Positions 13,861 through 26,600 of a stretch of DNA of 64,000 nt are shown here, one piece after another. The DNA is from Sphagnum compactum (Eukaryota; Bryophyta; Sphagnopsida; Sphagnales): positions 16,364,875-16,428,874 of the forward strand of contig OZ234495.1 of assembly GCA_965153455.1 (NCBI GenBank), in the 5' to 3' direction. Under the pieces are notes generated by a model, which worked only from the letters and a program-made list of their open reading frames with translations, had not been told where the DNA came from and ran no database searches. Positions within the stretch are counted from its first letter, which is position 1, and each line of letters opens with the position of its first letter. A program made the position numbers and the translations under genes.

Positions 13861-13919
13861 GTCTCTGGCCGTTGGATGAGATTTGCGAATCTTCGCCGAA
13901 AGTTGTCATGAAGGAGCAA

Positions 13920-14245
13920 AGCGCATGGACAGAAAAGAAGCATGGACAGAAGAGAAAGTGACACAGACTACCGAAACGTGGACAGAAGAAAAATTGACAA
14001 ACACGACCGAAACATGGACAGAAAAGAAGCGCGGACAGGACGACCGAAACACGGACAGAAAAGAAGCATGGACAGAAAAAGTGGCAAACACGACAGAAAC
14101 ATGGACATAACAGAAGCACGGACAGAAAAAGTGAAAAAATCCGACCCAAAACATGGACAGAAAAGGCAGAAAAAGCGAGAAACACGGACAGAAAACGTGG
14201 CAAACACGACAGAAATATGGACAGAAAACTTGACAACCACGATCT
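13920..14245. repeat. Purine-rich minisatellite upstream of VHA-d
   Basis: An array built on GGACAGAAAA-type units. Blocks of roughly 31-54 bp begin ATGGACAGAA or ACGGACAGAA and end in AACACGACAGAAAC-like sequence; about eight blocks, each internally composed of shorter ~17-bp GGACAGAA subunits. The plus strand is strongly purine-rich. Because units lack stop codons in several frames, long but spurious open frames appear on both strands. The array ends about 390 bp before the VHA-d start codon, so it lies in the promoter or 5' leader zone. Confidence 0.85.
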
Positions 14246-14631
14246 GTTGCGAAAGAAATTGGGTAGTTTCTTTCCTCCTCAAGGAACAAAACAAACAAAC
14301 AAACAAAACACAGAAAGACAGTAGCGAGAAAGTCTCAATGCTTTCTTTTCTTTGTTGCTTGCGATGTCTCCAACCCCCGCCTTCCTGCAGCTGCTGCGTC
14401 CATCGCTGGCGGGCGGAGGATTCAATTCACGAGCCTTTGCGGGAGTGCATGCATATTCTACGATCGCGTTCACTACGGCCGTTAAACGGATTTGAGCATC
14501 GCGCAATTTGCAGGGCTTTGGTTGAAGATCGGTTGTTTATTTCTGGCTGACTGGATTGCAAGCGAGGGTTGGTGAGTTTCTGTCAGGTAGCAGGGAAGTC
14601 GGGGGAGCGGGGATCTAGATATTGCCTCAAC

Positions 14632-17600
14632 ATGTCGATGTATGGCTTCGAAGCTCTCTACTTCAATGTCGACGGGGGATACTTAGAGGCGATAGTTCGT
14701 GGCTACAGAGCCGGTCTCCTTACTGCTGCAGATTACAACAATCTGTGCCAGTGTGAAAGCTTGGACGATGTCAAGATGCATCTTGCCGCTACTGATTATG
14801 GTCCTTATCTCGCAAACGGTGAGTAGTAGTGGTAGTTGTTGTTCTTTTTTTTTTCCTCGATCGAGCTTTTCTCCATACATTCTTTTTTGGAATCATTAGA
14901 GATCCTTAGATTTAGGATGTGGCGGATTTGTGTTTGAAGTAATGCGCTACCTTCGATCCCCCCCCCACCCCCGGGTTGTTATGATATCGACTCTTGCTTT
15001 AGGGTTTTGAAAAGGTCTGGTCATGCCCTATTCCTTTGGTTTTCGCAATGGATGTGCACAATAGTGATGGCAACTGGTCAAGAGGGTTCCAAATTCCAAT
15101 AATCCAGAGTTTGAGAAGACATCCAGGGAATTTGATGTGTCCAAGTGTTTGAATCACTTGAACAAGGAACTATTTTGACTTCCTGCATGGTAAGCACCTT
15201 TCAATTTGGAAAGCTTAGATCGACCATGATTGAGGAGCAGATTTTTTGCACAATTCATACCACCCTGTTGTATGCAGCTGATGTTGCATCTTAATAGTCA
15301 CCTAAAAACTTGTGCACACAAACTGTGGCTTTTGGATCTTTGGTGAGGAGTCCCTCAAGTTAATTGTTGAAAATTCTGCTCTCCTTTCTTGTGCCATGTC
15401 TTGAGGTCCAATCGAGAATCTGGAAACAAGTTCTGAAGGTGGTTGCATGCCCACAGACTGTCATTGCTTGCAGTTGCATTTTTGAAAATTTTATCATCAT
15501 GTCGCTTGCAAACTTTAGACTTTCTTCTGTCTTCAAGTTTTGTGATGCTTCTTTCTTTCACATAGATGTCTAGGGTTTCGACTGACAATTTCAGTTTAAA
15601 GCGAGTCATGTGGATAAATTGATGCTGTCCATGTTGCTGCCAAGTTTGATTTGCAAATGAAATGATTTGGTTCTTGAACTGGCAGAACCATCACCACTGC
15701 ACACAACAACAATTGTGGAAAAATGCACTCAGAAGCTGGTGGATGATTACAATCACATGTTAACTCAGGCTACAGAACCTCTGTCAACCTTTCTTGAGTA
15801 TATCTCGTAAGTGTTTGGCTTGATTGCTCTAGCTGTTTGTTGACATTATTAACTATGTGACATTTCTTTGTGTATCATTCGTGTTTTTGGGCATGGACCA
15901 CAAAATGTCTGCTGTTTTTTCAAAAAATCATCAGCATAATTGTCTTTTACTTGTGGCTCCATATTTGTGTTTGCAGGTATGGCCACATGATAGACAATGT
16001 GGTGCTAATAGTGACAGGTACTCTGCATGAGAGGGATGTTCACGAGCTTCTTGAAAAATGCCATCCACTAGGCATGTTTGACAGGTATTGGCCTTTGGGT
16101 TGAAGCGGAAATCAAAGCGATTCATGAAGAGGAACACCTCTGTTGAGCTTTTGCAATGTCAGCATCCCTGTACTTATCTAGCATATTACATGTGAATCCA
16201 AGCCAACCATTGGATCTCCAGATCTGAATTAGTGGCCAAATGCTATCTGCACCCAAAAGTCATATGCTGCTTAAGTTGGAATTATGTTTAGGGTCCAGGT
16301 TGCATCATACTGCTTGGTTCATCTATATTGAAGTAAGTGCTCAGGTTTGCTTGCATGTCACAACTGACTGCAACTAGGAAAGGACCTGAAATGCTGAAGA
16401 TTTTTTTCAGTCAGGCATTCTCCTATTGAGAACATCTAATAGCCACATGCACATGATGCAGCATTGCAACACTAGCAGTGGCCCAAAACTTGCGGGAGTT
16501 GTATCGCCTGGTCCTCGTGGACACTCCCTTGGCCCCCTACTTTTCTGAGTGTATCACTTCTGAAGTAAGTCTTCTGTTTATTTGTTATGTTGCAACTAGG
16601 CTGCATAATATAGTTTTCCTGGAGATCCAGGAATGTAATCTGTATTTATCATTAGCAGCATCTTGTATGGTTTGATTGCTTGTGCACTTTATACATATTC
16701 TTGGTTTCCTTGTGTTCTCATATCTATTTGTGTACTGACTTGAGTTGGTATTGCCAACACATGGAATGGTGGTCCCAGGACCTGGATGACATGAACATAG
16801 AAATCATGCGTAATACCTTGTACAAAGCCTATTTGGAGGATTTCTACAAATTTTGTCAGGTATTTGCAGTCCACATGGTCTTTGCTATAGGTTCTGATTT
16901 CATTGGTGTCTTTGTTCTCTATGGTACTAGTGATGTCTTGTAGTGCAAATTTTCTGCATTGACCTGAGCCATGTGTCTCCATTTACAGATGACATCAACT
17001 AAGACCATGTAGATTCTGTTAATTTCTGGCTTGTAACAGAAACTTGGTGGGGCAACAGCTACAATCATGTGTGATTTGCTTGCTTTTGAGGCTGATCGCA
17101 GAGCTGTTGACATTACGATAAACAGGCAAATCCTGACAAATCCTTGAGCCTGGTTATTTAAGTAGAGCCCAGTTTGGCATCTCCATCATATTCTGCTTTT
17201 GTTACATTCTTTGACATCTGTGAAAGCTGCAGTGGGGAGTATTGGGCTCCACTTTGAGTTAGTAACCACTCCTCAGTTTTTGTTTGAGTTAAAACTTTGA
17301 GTATGTCTTCACAGCATTGGTACAGAGCTCACGCGGGATGATCGACGAAAGCTGTACTCTAATTTTGGTCTTCTGTGAGTTTCTCCTCCTAAACTGCTGG
17401 AATGCCCAGCCTATATTCCTGGGATCATGTTCTTTTGTGTGTTTTCCTGGTTTCTTTGGTTTGTGTTTGCAAACAATGTTTTGCAGGTTGTCATGTCTGC
17501 AATGCACATGTTTGGATTTTGTTGATTGAATCTAATGTTTGATTGATTAGGTATCCCTACGGGCATGAGGAATTGGCAGTTTGTGATGATTTTGATCAGG

Positions 17601-18286
17601 TAGATCTCCCAGCTGGCATATTTTATCTTCATGTGCCTCTTTGAGTTTGACTTATGTGTTTCACACAAAAGATTTTTGAAACCAACTAAGTTCCTGGTAC
17701 AAGGTTGTCAATGGTTTTGCTAGGTTTGCAAAGGATCAAAAAATCCTACATGGATACATTAGAGCAAGCATGTGTTTTGTTTTGGCTTGTTTTGATGCAT
17801 ATCAAAGTACCTCTTGCATTTTTCTAAATGGTGGCTGTGCAGGTTCGGGGAACCATGGACAAGTATCCTCCATATCAGTCTATTTTTGCAAAGTTGTCAT
17901 TTGGGGAAAGCCAGATGCTTGACAAGGCATTTTATGAAGAGGAGGTCAAGAGGCTGTGTCAGGCATTTGAGCAGCAGGTTCTCTCATTTACTCCACATTT
18001 TTGTTTGTTCTGGTATTCTTTTGAGAGGTGATGGTTTTGGCACCTTAGTGTCATTCCAAGTTTTAAAATTAGTTTCAGTACAAGTTTTGTTTGCTGTCAT
18101 CAATTATACTCTATATAATTCTGGTACTGATGCTGTCCTTGTGCATCTTTGCAGTTTCACTATGCTGTGTTTTTTGCCTACATCAGACTGAGGGAGCAAG
18201 AGACCAGAAACCTGATGTGGATATCTGAATGTGTTGCCCAGAACCAAAAGTCTCGAATTCATGATGGCATTGTACTGATATTCTAG
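14632..18286 (+). CDS. VHA-d: V-type proton ATPase subunit d
   Basis: Subunit d of the cytosol-facing side of the vacuolar proton pump; in this family it caps the c-ring and couples it to the central stalk. I reconstruct ten exons: 14632-14818, 15686-15806, 15977-16084, 16462-16564, 16779-16859, 17040-17125, 17315-17374, 17551-17599, 17843-17977, 18155-18286. All join in phase to 353 residues plus stop, against about 351 for plant orthologues. The protein opens MSMYGFEAL, two residues longer than the usual MYGFEAL. It carries the family blocks [66 protein letters not shown] and the C-terminal NQKSRIHDG. It is predicted soluble, with no signal peptide. Intron 6 has a GC donor (AG|GCAAAT) rather than GT, required to keep the conserved TINSIGTEL join. 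Identity is very secure; exact boundaries are inferred, not from transcripts. Confidence 0.97.
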
Positions 18287-19010
18287 AGGGCAGTATATTG
18301 CTGGCTTATCTGACAACGGTGATAATTGAGTCTCAATGATCAATGACTCAGGCAGCCAATGATTACTGCCCATTGGGTGGCACTTGGCTTTTGCTGAAGG
18401 GGAGTGACATGAGCTCAACCAAGCAATGATTGAATGTCTCTTCACCCTTATAGCTATGGCTTCTCTTGGTTTACTTTCTGCTCACCATAGAAAACTGGGA
18501 ATGTGGTCCTTTTTCTTCTCTTAAGGACTTGGAAGCCCCAAGGTAGAGCAATTTGATGACTGGCTCACGCAGTGGCCTGTACTGTATTAATGCTGGGTTT
18601 TTAGGGGTGTTGCATCCCTCCTTACCCAGGAGTGGTTCAATCGTTCAGCTACTTGCAAGTTGACCACGGTTCCTAGCCACAGGTCTATCAACTTGGTCTG
18701 TCCTGCAGATGTGTTTTCAGCCGTATTTCAAAGGTTTTTCGGGGTCCACAATTATAGAGGATCAAGAGCTCCTTTGTTAGATACTATACAAATCAAGAAC
18801 AGAGTCTTTATTTTTTTGAAAATTTTGGAAAAACTCTTCACACAACATCAGAAGGATTGTGAGTTCTAAGTGCAATCCCCTGAAAGAATTTTGTAAGAAC
18901 AAAGTCTGTTTTCACATATGATGTATGCGGTTGGGCGGTTCAGGGTCCTTTGGCTAAATTGGAGTGCTTTTAGTATCATGTGTTCATCTTGTTGAGTGTG
19001 GTGTGGAATT
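18287..19010 (+). other. Probable VHA-d 3' UTR and downstream flank
   Basis: Composition stays gene-like (noticeably less AT-rich than beyond about 19020) for some 700 bp after the VHA-d stop, then falls to intergenic levels. This suggests the transcribed 3' region reaches about 18.9-19.0 kb. No definite cleavage site can be named. Confidence 0.4.
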
Positions 19011-21640
19011 TTGTTCCCTTTTACTCATAACCAACATTGTGCAAGTATTTAGATGTAGCAATCTAGTAATGTATGTAGGACATGAAGGTATGAAAGAAAC
19101 TACCTAAATTTATACCCCATTTAAGGACTTAAATTTATCAAAGTTTTCATGAAGAGCTTTCAGGTTCATCTTCTACAGAACTTTTTCCAAACACCTTTTT
19201 AAATACACATTAGGTAAGAAAAGTAAACAATGGTAAATGAAATCATCCAATGGATGAAAATTGAACAAATGATGGATGAATGATGCATGAGAACGATGAT
19301 ACTAGCAATGATGTTGCTGATGATTTTCATGAACTATTTTTGATGAATTATTCTAAAACATTGTTTTGTTAACAAGTTAGTAGAATTTCACAATGTGGTG
19401 AAAGTTTGTTCGGAAAAAAAGGAATATTTTGGCAAAAGATTTTTATCTAAAAAATAATAATTTGCCAAAAAAAGGAGTAATTTTGGGTTGGGTTTGCCAC
19501 ATTTCTATTCTTGGTTATAATAGGTAGCCAGAGTATTGAAGGGGGTTTTTTGTTTCTGTGACAGGTCCTAACAACTAGTTGCCATTTAATGTGGCATCCC
19601 TTTTGAGATGCTCACTATTGATGCAAAAATAGGAACCTGAAAAAAAAACCCATTTGCTAGCAAGGCTTTTTTTTTTCCCCCAATGTTTTTGCTTTTAAAA
19701 CAATTTATTATTATTATATCTATTTATTGCCTTAAAGTGTATTGTGGAAGCATAACGAACCATTTGCCATTCAAAATAAATGGAGGTGCACTATGTTTCC
19801 TAGTTTGCCATTTTCATCATTTTACACAATTTTACACAATAGTCAACTACTGTAGCATGATGCACAAGTGTCATGAATTTACGTACATAAGTTATTTATA
19901 AGGTTTCAACTTGTTAATCGTAACCAAGATAAAATTAGGATTAAATTTATCAATTGTTCCCAACAAAGCAATGTTAAAAGATAATATTGGATTCGAGGGA
20001 TTTCGTAACCACATATTTGCATTCAAAAAACCCAGTTGTTAAGATTGCTAGGGCATTGTGCACAAGTTAAATTTCACCTTGGTATGCTGTTAATATAACA
20101 TGACATCTAAGTATGGGAACATATTTGTGACTTCCAATATGCATTATCAAAGAAGTGTCTATTTAGACCAAGATCTCAATTATTATTGTGATTAGTTTCT
20201 AAACTTTCTCTTTTTTTCCACACTTCTAAAACTTTCTAAATCAAGACAAATTTGAAACTTTTGAGTTTTTATATCTTGTGAACTTGAAAAATGCTTTGGA
20301 AACATGCAATCCTTCTAAAACTTTCTACAACATGATGACTTTGAGATGTGTGTTTTTTGAGACTTTTGCAATCTGAAACATGACATATTAGAACCTTTCT
20401 ACAACCCATGAAACTTGAAAAATATTAGAAACGTGTTGAAACATCTAGAACCTCTAAATCTGCCATGGTTCAAAAGTTTTATAACACTCTGGAACTTGTA
20501 CAACTTTCTAAATTGTGACAAACATGAAACTTTTGAAACATTTTTCTTGAAATACATTTTGCAACATTTGAAAGATGACAATCCTAAACTTTTGAACCTT
20601 TCTGCATTTTTTGAATCTTGACTCTTGCTTCCTAAAGATGTTGAATCATCCCAAGCTTTTTGAAAGATGGAATTTGTTAATTAAAAAAAATTCTTTTCCG
20701 AAATTTGAAACTCCAATTTTTATAAAAAAGACCTTTTGAGACTTTTAAAACTTTGAAGATTAATACATTTCTTGAAATTGTTTTGTTAAGTAAGAAACTT
20801 CAAAACCTTGGAAGTTTTAATTGAAACTTACAGCAAAATACAATGAACTCTCCCATTATTTTTTATTAGACTTTTGAAGCAGATATATCAACAACAAAAC
20901 AAATCATCACAAGACCAAAGATGGATCAAATGGCTTTGAAAAACTATAAGAGTCAAATGAATAAAAATTTCCCAATCTTTCAAGGATTTCAACCTTATTG
21001 TTCAAGGCCCAACATGCAAAGAGATGAACTAAAAAACTATTAGGAAAAGGTCTAATGCGCAAATGATGCAACTTGTATTAGGCAAGCCAACAAGAAACAA
21101 GTAATCATGAAGAACAAAAAATTAACAAGCTTGAATCCAACAAGGAACAAGAGAAAAAGAGGGTTACAACTTACAAGTTACATCACACCTATAAATTACC
21201 AAAAAATTTCCAAGGTTACATGTACAATTTTCCCAAGACTCTAAAATACACTAGACCTATTTAGACAAAAACACCACCCAAAGAAAAAAAGACTCCCAAA
21301 AGGGTCAAGTTATGCCTGAAGAACACACAAACAAACAGAAAGTGGATCAAAGTGTTTCATTTAGTCTCACAGAAGTAAAAATACACGTGATGGGTAACAC
21401 ACAAGAGTGCGTTGAGTTGGTGAATTTGATGAAGCAGAGGAAGTACTTATATACGTATTTGAATGACTGCCTACGGCTGAGGAAAATACGTCTTCTTCCT
21501 CAAACTTTCTGCAGATTCACAAGACAAACTTCGCATTCAGAACAATTTGGTGATTTTTTTGGTTTTATTTATTTATTTGGTTGGGTGGGAGGGGGGATTT
21601 TTAGTTTGTGTGATCAGTTTGAAGAAGTCTTGTTGCCATC
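19010..21640. other. Intergenic DNA, no gene recognised
   Basis: AT-rich with no supported gene. The middle part (20190-20830) is a degenerate repeat described separately. The right end, from about 21300, rises in GC as it approaches the 3' side of the dioxygenase gene and is likely its 3' UTR. Confidence 0.55.
20190..20830. repeat. Degenerate GAAACTTTT/CTTTCTA repeat region
   Basis: The words GAAACTTTTGA, AACTTTCTA and GAAACATG recur many times at irregular spacing of tens of bases. It looks like an old, eroded minisatellite. The short open frames here on both strands are by-products of it. Confidence 0.45.
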
Positions 21641-21644
21641 CAGA

Positions 21645-23482
21645 TCAAGCCCGCGCTGCAACGACACTGGGGTCAGAAGTGCTGCTGAACACATTGCCAG
21701 CTGCATGACGCAGTTCCAGATGGGCATCACCAGCGACGGTGAAGAATTTCTGGGGACGGCACACATGACCCTCCAGCTTCACTGCCTGGTATTCCTTGCC
21801 GATAATAGGCTTGTAGATCTGGGGGTGGTCTTCGTCGATGAGCTCCGGGCATGTGCACAGTGGGAAATCCCACGGTGGCTGGGCAACGCAATCGATTGAA
21901 ATCCGCTCTTCCTCTGTGTTGGTGACTACCCGATGGATCACACTCTTGTACTGGTTGTTGCTCATCACCTGTAGACACACATTTTGTTCCCAAATTCAAA
22001 CATCGAACGCAATCATGAGCTAGAGAACTAAGGAACATGCAAATAAATGTGTAGTCGCTCACTGATTTACTAGAGCTGGTTACAGGTCCCGCATGCAGTG
22101 GCTTCCCTCGTGAGGAGGACAGAATGTTGTGAAAGGCCTGCACATATATTTTTGTATCATGATCAGAGTTACGTGGTGAAAATCCACCTCAATGTAGTCT
22201 CCGATGTTGATGCACAAAGTGTTTTCGCCTTTGCGAGGATTCACAGACATCCACACACCATCTTTCATCAGCTGATAGCCACCCACGTCGCCCAGTTGCA
22301 CCAATCCCAGGGTAGAGTCGGTGTGCACCACCAGACCCACGACTTTGGAAGGATCTGGACAGGGAGGGTAGTAGTTGGACCGGAAGCCCTTGTTCACTGA
22401 TCCGGACAAGTACTTCTTGAAGAAAGACTCGTTCTTTACCTTCAAGCCCTTGATCACAAGATCCCAAATCAGGAGCCGCACCTTGTCATTTCCGATCAAA
22501 TACTCCTTGATCGCATTGCTGTACATGTTGAAACACAGGCATTATATAACTTGGACACCTTTCCAATATGTTTTCTCAAGCAGCTATGCTCACAGTCATA
22601 TGAGAACATGTGTTCCCAGAGTTCTTAACACGATTAATTACATATTTTCACCACAGTTGCAGCTCTCCAGCGGAAGGCGACTGTCCTGCTTCAAGAAGGA
22701 AGGCCCTATGTCACTGGGTTTCCATTAGGGATCACAGCATACTCTGTGTAATTGTGAACACAGAAGCCACACTGTGCGTACCTGTGATCACAGCACCCTA
22801 CTGGAAAGAGACCCTCAGTCAGGAAGCTAATAGTACGGTTGTTCAACAACAGAATCGCGACCTTTGGGTACTCTCAAACGAGTTCGTTTGTGGTTCGGGG
22901 GCAGAGCTGGGAGCAGGGGAGGGATAATGGGTACCAGAAAAACTCTTTGTCGTCGCCGAATAGCCTCTCGCCGTAGTCATCGATGACGGCAGGAGCGGCC
23001 TCATCCGTCATGAGGAACTGGAAAGCCTCGGACCACTGTTTGCTAGGGCAAAGCATGGAGCCAGCGCCAAACCCGTTGTAATTCTTGATGTAATCCCGCT
23101 GTGCCTTGAGCTTGATCTCGGGTGGCAAGTGAAACACACGCTTCATAGCCTCACGGGCACGCAACACGACGTCGTCGGGAATGCCATGGTTAATCACCTG
23201 GAACGCACCCCATTCACGGCACGCCGCGTCGACCTCCTCCACCACTTTCTGGATCCCGATCTCGTCCCCAGTGTGACAAGGCGCCAGATCGATGAGCGGC
23301 ACGTCCACATACTCGTTGAACGCCACCTTGGGCTGCATCGCATCGGGCCACACGAAGCTCTCGGGGACCTTGAGCTCGCCACCTTCCTTCACATCCCATG
23401 GCTGCTCCTTCTCGTCCACGTACACTGTGGGGGGAGCCGCTGGGGTCTGGAACTCGGAAGGAAACTCGGTCTCCAAACCCAT
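21645..23482 (-). CDS. 2-oxoglutarate/Fe(II)-dependent dioxygenase (DOXC type)
   Basis: A soluble plant oxygenase that would use 2-oxoglutarate, O2 and Fe(II) to oxidise a small metabolite; the substrate cannot be told from sequence. Exons on the minus strand are 23482-22935, 22518-22188 and 21968-21645, phase-consistent, giving 400 residues (family usually 330-400). A DIOX_N region (about residues 55-165) contains VPLIDLA and WGAFQVINHGIP. The catalytic domain has NYYPPCP (231-237), the iron ligands H248-T-D250 and H305, and the 2-oxoglutarate-binding R315-I-S317. All key residues are present, so the enzyme looks intact. Introns are GT-AG. I chose the ATG at 23482 (context AGCAGCATGG) because the in-frame upstream ATG at 23536 would translate a tandem-repeat leader. 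GA oxidases, flavonoid enzymes and DMR6-like enzymes share this architecture, so no symbol is given. Confidence 0.93.
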
Positions 23483-23512
23483 GCTGCTCTCTTTCGCACC
23501 TAGTTCTCCACA

Positions 23513-23585
23513 AACTGACGACCAATTAGCCTGCAACTGATCTCTAACTGATGACCAGTTAGCCTGTAACTGATCTCAAACACTG
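23513..23585. repeat. 33-bp tandem repeat in the dioxygenase 5' leader
   Basis: Two adjacent 33-bp units, each reading AACTGA.GACCA.TTAGCCTG then .AACTGATCTC, plus a partial third (CACTGATGACTAG). A 33-bp unit preserves reading frame, which is why a frame stays open upstream of the chosen start codon. Confidence 0.85.
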
Positions 23586-23781
23586 ATGACTAGAACTTAG
23601 TTGGTGCTCTTGATAAGAACTTGCGGTCTGAATCGCTGCGACTAGTACTTGCAATTTGGTTGTGAACTTGAAGGTTGAACAAAGCAGGAGCTGGTCCACA
23701 GAAAATGAAATCAAGGGGAGCGATGGGAAGCGGTTGCTGATGACTGACGAAATTGAGCATTTGGTGAACCAAGTGAGCGGC

Positions 23782-23789
23782 TATATATG
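23782..23789 (-). promoter_or_regulatory. Probable TATA box of the dioxygenase gene
   Basis: On the minus strand the sequence reads GCATATATAGCC, a good plant TATA box, about 300 bp upstream of the start codon at 23482. It predicts a transcription start around 23750 and a 5' leader of roughly 270 nt containing the 33-bp repeats. No transcript evidence is available. Confidence 0.55.
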
Positions 23790-23859
23790 CGCTTCAATTG
23801 CAGGTTGTATAGTCGTGACAACACCATATTTAGTGCTGAGTAACGGCGCGATGTAGATA

Positions 23860-25950
23860 TGCAGGATTAAGTTAAGTCCCTCTAAATTTATTCCATGCCT
23901 CGAAAGGCATCACCTCTTAAGTCCCTTTTGGTTTAATTACCAGCTAGCTGCAGCACCATCAGTTTTGGTACCGACTCTCTTTTAGGTGATCCCAAGTTCA
24001 ATCCCAAGTTCAATCTCTTTTAGGTTTTCAGGCAAAAAATTGCTAAATGTTGTCAATAAAATATTGCTGTACTTTCAAAGAGGTTTTGAGAATGTTGGAC
24101 ACTCCCCCAAATATCCAAAGAATTTTGAATGTTTAGGCACTCCTCAATTGTAGAACTATGTACAATGCACTCCGTACCACCATGTATCATGACCTACATA
24201 TGTAATCCAGAGGAAAACTTATATCTTATTGCAAACAGAATATGTAACTTTCACAACAAGAGATTTAGAATAAACAAAACATTAGAGACATGTGTTTTCG
24301 GGCACTAAAGTGATTGGGGCTCAAATGAATCCTGTTCAAGATAGTACATAACTCAAATTGCACAAGACATGGTACTTGCCAGCCACGATGATTTGGCACT
24401 AATCAATTCCCAAAAGCGAATGTCTAACAGATAAACCATCACAAGATCTTCTGTCGGGTTTTTGGAGAAGCAAACTCTTAATTTCTTGCCAAGAAATGTT
24501 TTCCAAGTTCCAATCACCAACTTATCATCACGTTTTCTTTCATAAACTTGTATACGTTCCTTGTTTTCTGGTTTATTCAAATTCTAGTATATTAAAAACG
24601 GGGCTGCCAAACCCGTTTTGTTGAGAAAATCAATGTTTTAAACAATTTCTGCCCACCCACTTTGTGTGGTGGGTACAGTTGCCCAATCCCACACAAATTG
24701 CACTTGTGGCCAAAAGTAGACTCTGTAAGGTGGATATTCACATCATCATCACCACTGGTGTATGGAATTCCCTTTTGTTTGTTTGATTAATTTTGTGTTC
24801 TACCCAACAATTTTTAAGATTAATTCAATTCCCTCTTCCTCCACAGTAGAGGGTTACGGTAAACAGTAAATGGTCTGATTCTGATGATATTCAAAGCCAT
24901 AGATATGGCATATTCTGATATTACATAAATAGACTACTTAGAGACCTGGAGACCATTCTTGGAAAATGGGATATATTCTTGTATCACATTGTGGAATCTG
25001 AAGATAGTGAGATGTGAGTAGGACAAATTGCTAAAGAATAGCGAGCATTTTGCTTTGCTACCCATTTGTGAGAGTAAGCATCCTCACCAAAATAACCCTT
25101 AGCTAAAAGACAAGTTGACCTGGTTAATTAGTTCCAGTCCAAAACGAATATCCTAATTTTGTGTCCAATGCACCTCCTAAATGAGAAGTGGCAACTCATG
25201 CACTATGTAATTATTGACCTGCAGCATTCCGAACTCTCTTTCTAGTTGTTGTCTCCATTTTGTCTTGGACTTTTGGGAATAATGGGCTAATGGTTTTCTG
25301 GACATTGGGAAGAAGCAGATTATCACATTATGAATAGCAACATTGTTGAAAGGTCCACTCATTTTTGTTGGGAAGAGTTTGGAATAATCAGTCATTGGTA
25401 ATGAGTTCCAGTCATTTATGATCATTCGAGTCACCTTGACCACTTATCTGGCCATTTTGTCTTCTATAGCTTTATGGATTTCATTGTCAGTTTATATTTG
25501 GTAACCACCATGGTTGGCTCCCTCCAAAAGGATCCAACCAGAATCAATGTTTAAACATCAGCCCGGATTCTCAGGGTTGACTGGAATGCAAGATTTTTCC
25601 CCCTAAAAACACCAGGATTGAAGACTCAAAAGTCCAAACCAGTGTTGGGCAGTTCTCACTGGGACCCTGGGTTCTCACAATGAAACCCGACTAGTATCAC
25701 ATTTTGTTGATAATCGGTTTGAAAATGGGACCTGGTTAATCCACCCAAGTGAGAACCAGGTTATTGGCAACAGGTTACCTTTAAAAAAAATTGGAGAACC
25801 AGATCAGTTCTATGAGAGAACTAGAATTTGGATCTTAGGTTCTTAGGACAGTAGGTAGATTAGGTTAGTTGTTAGTTTAGCTGTGAAGCCCAAGTGGCGC
25901 CCAAATGTATAAAAACCCCTTTGGGGTTAGTGTTTTCTAATCATGATTGG
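23860..25950. other. Intergenic DNA with two unassigned minus-strand frames
   Basis: No gene is supported. Composition is less AT-rich than most of the intergenic DNA. Open frames of 75 codons (24353-24580) and 88 codons (25177-25443), both minus, have mixed amino-acid composition and could be gene scraps, but I recognise no family in either. Confidence 0.4.
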
Positions 25951-26600
25951 GATTCTTCTTTCGCATTGCTCTTTCGCATTGTTCCTTTGCATTGCTTTCT
26001 TGCGTTATTCTTTTGCATTGGTCTTTTGCATTGCTCTATTGCATTATTATTGTTGATGTTGATCCATCATGTTGCTACTAAGTCCATTGCATTGCTACTA
26101 GGTGTTAGTATTGGTTCGTCATGTTGTTAATGTTACTACTAGGTCCATTGCATCGCTAGTAATGCTATTGGTTTGTCATGTTGCTGGTGTTGGTCCATTA
26201 CGTTGTTATGGATGCTATTGGTTCATCGTGTTGCAAATGATGCTACTTGTTTATTGTGTTGTTGGTGTCGTTGTTGGTCCATTGTGTTGTTGATCCTACT
26301 TATCGTGCTCCAAGGTACCCACCAAAGTCATTCCCCCTATGTTATTGTTGTTCTTTTGTGTTGTCGGTTGCTATTCTCATTGCATTGCATATGTGTTGGT
26401 GAAGTATTACCCCCATTGTCATCACCTTGCAAGTGGGGCATTGGTGGTCCGTCACGTTGATGTTCGCTTCGTGTTACCAAGTACCCACCATTGCCATTTC
26501 CCCCTTTTGTTGGTGGTGCTATTGGTGTTTTGTCACATTGTTGATATTGTTATAGTCTATTATGTTGCATGTGCCATGGTGATATTGGTGAAAGCACATT
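25950..26600. repeat. Degenerate TTGCATTG / GTTGTTG repeat block
   Basis: From 25960 to 26060 a ~13-bp word of the form TTTTGCATTGCTC repeats about seven times. To about 26600 follow degenerate copies of CCATTGCATTGCTACTAGG, GGTTCATCGTGTTG and GTACCCACCA...CATT.CCCCC. The plus strand is strongly G/T-rich. The cysteine/valine/leucine-rich open frames here are translations of the repeat. Confidence 0.6.

Noticed and set aside
13688-14550. Long overlapping open frames on both strands (up to about 200 codons)
   Set aside because: They are translations of the stop-poor GGACAGAAAA minisatellite; three minus-strand frames are open at once and none has a domain.
22098-23503. Plus-strand open frames of 100-124 codons
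   Set aside because: Antisense shadows of the dioxygenase exons, lacking domains.
24353-25443. Two minus-strand frames of 75 and 88 codons as exons of one gene
   Set aside because: No family recognised, phases and splice sites do not join convincingly.
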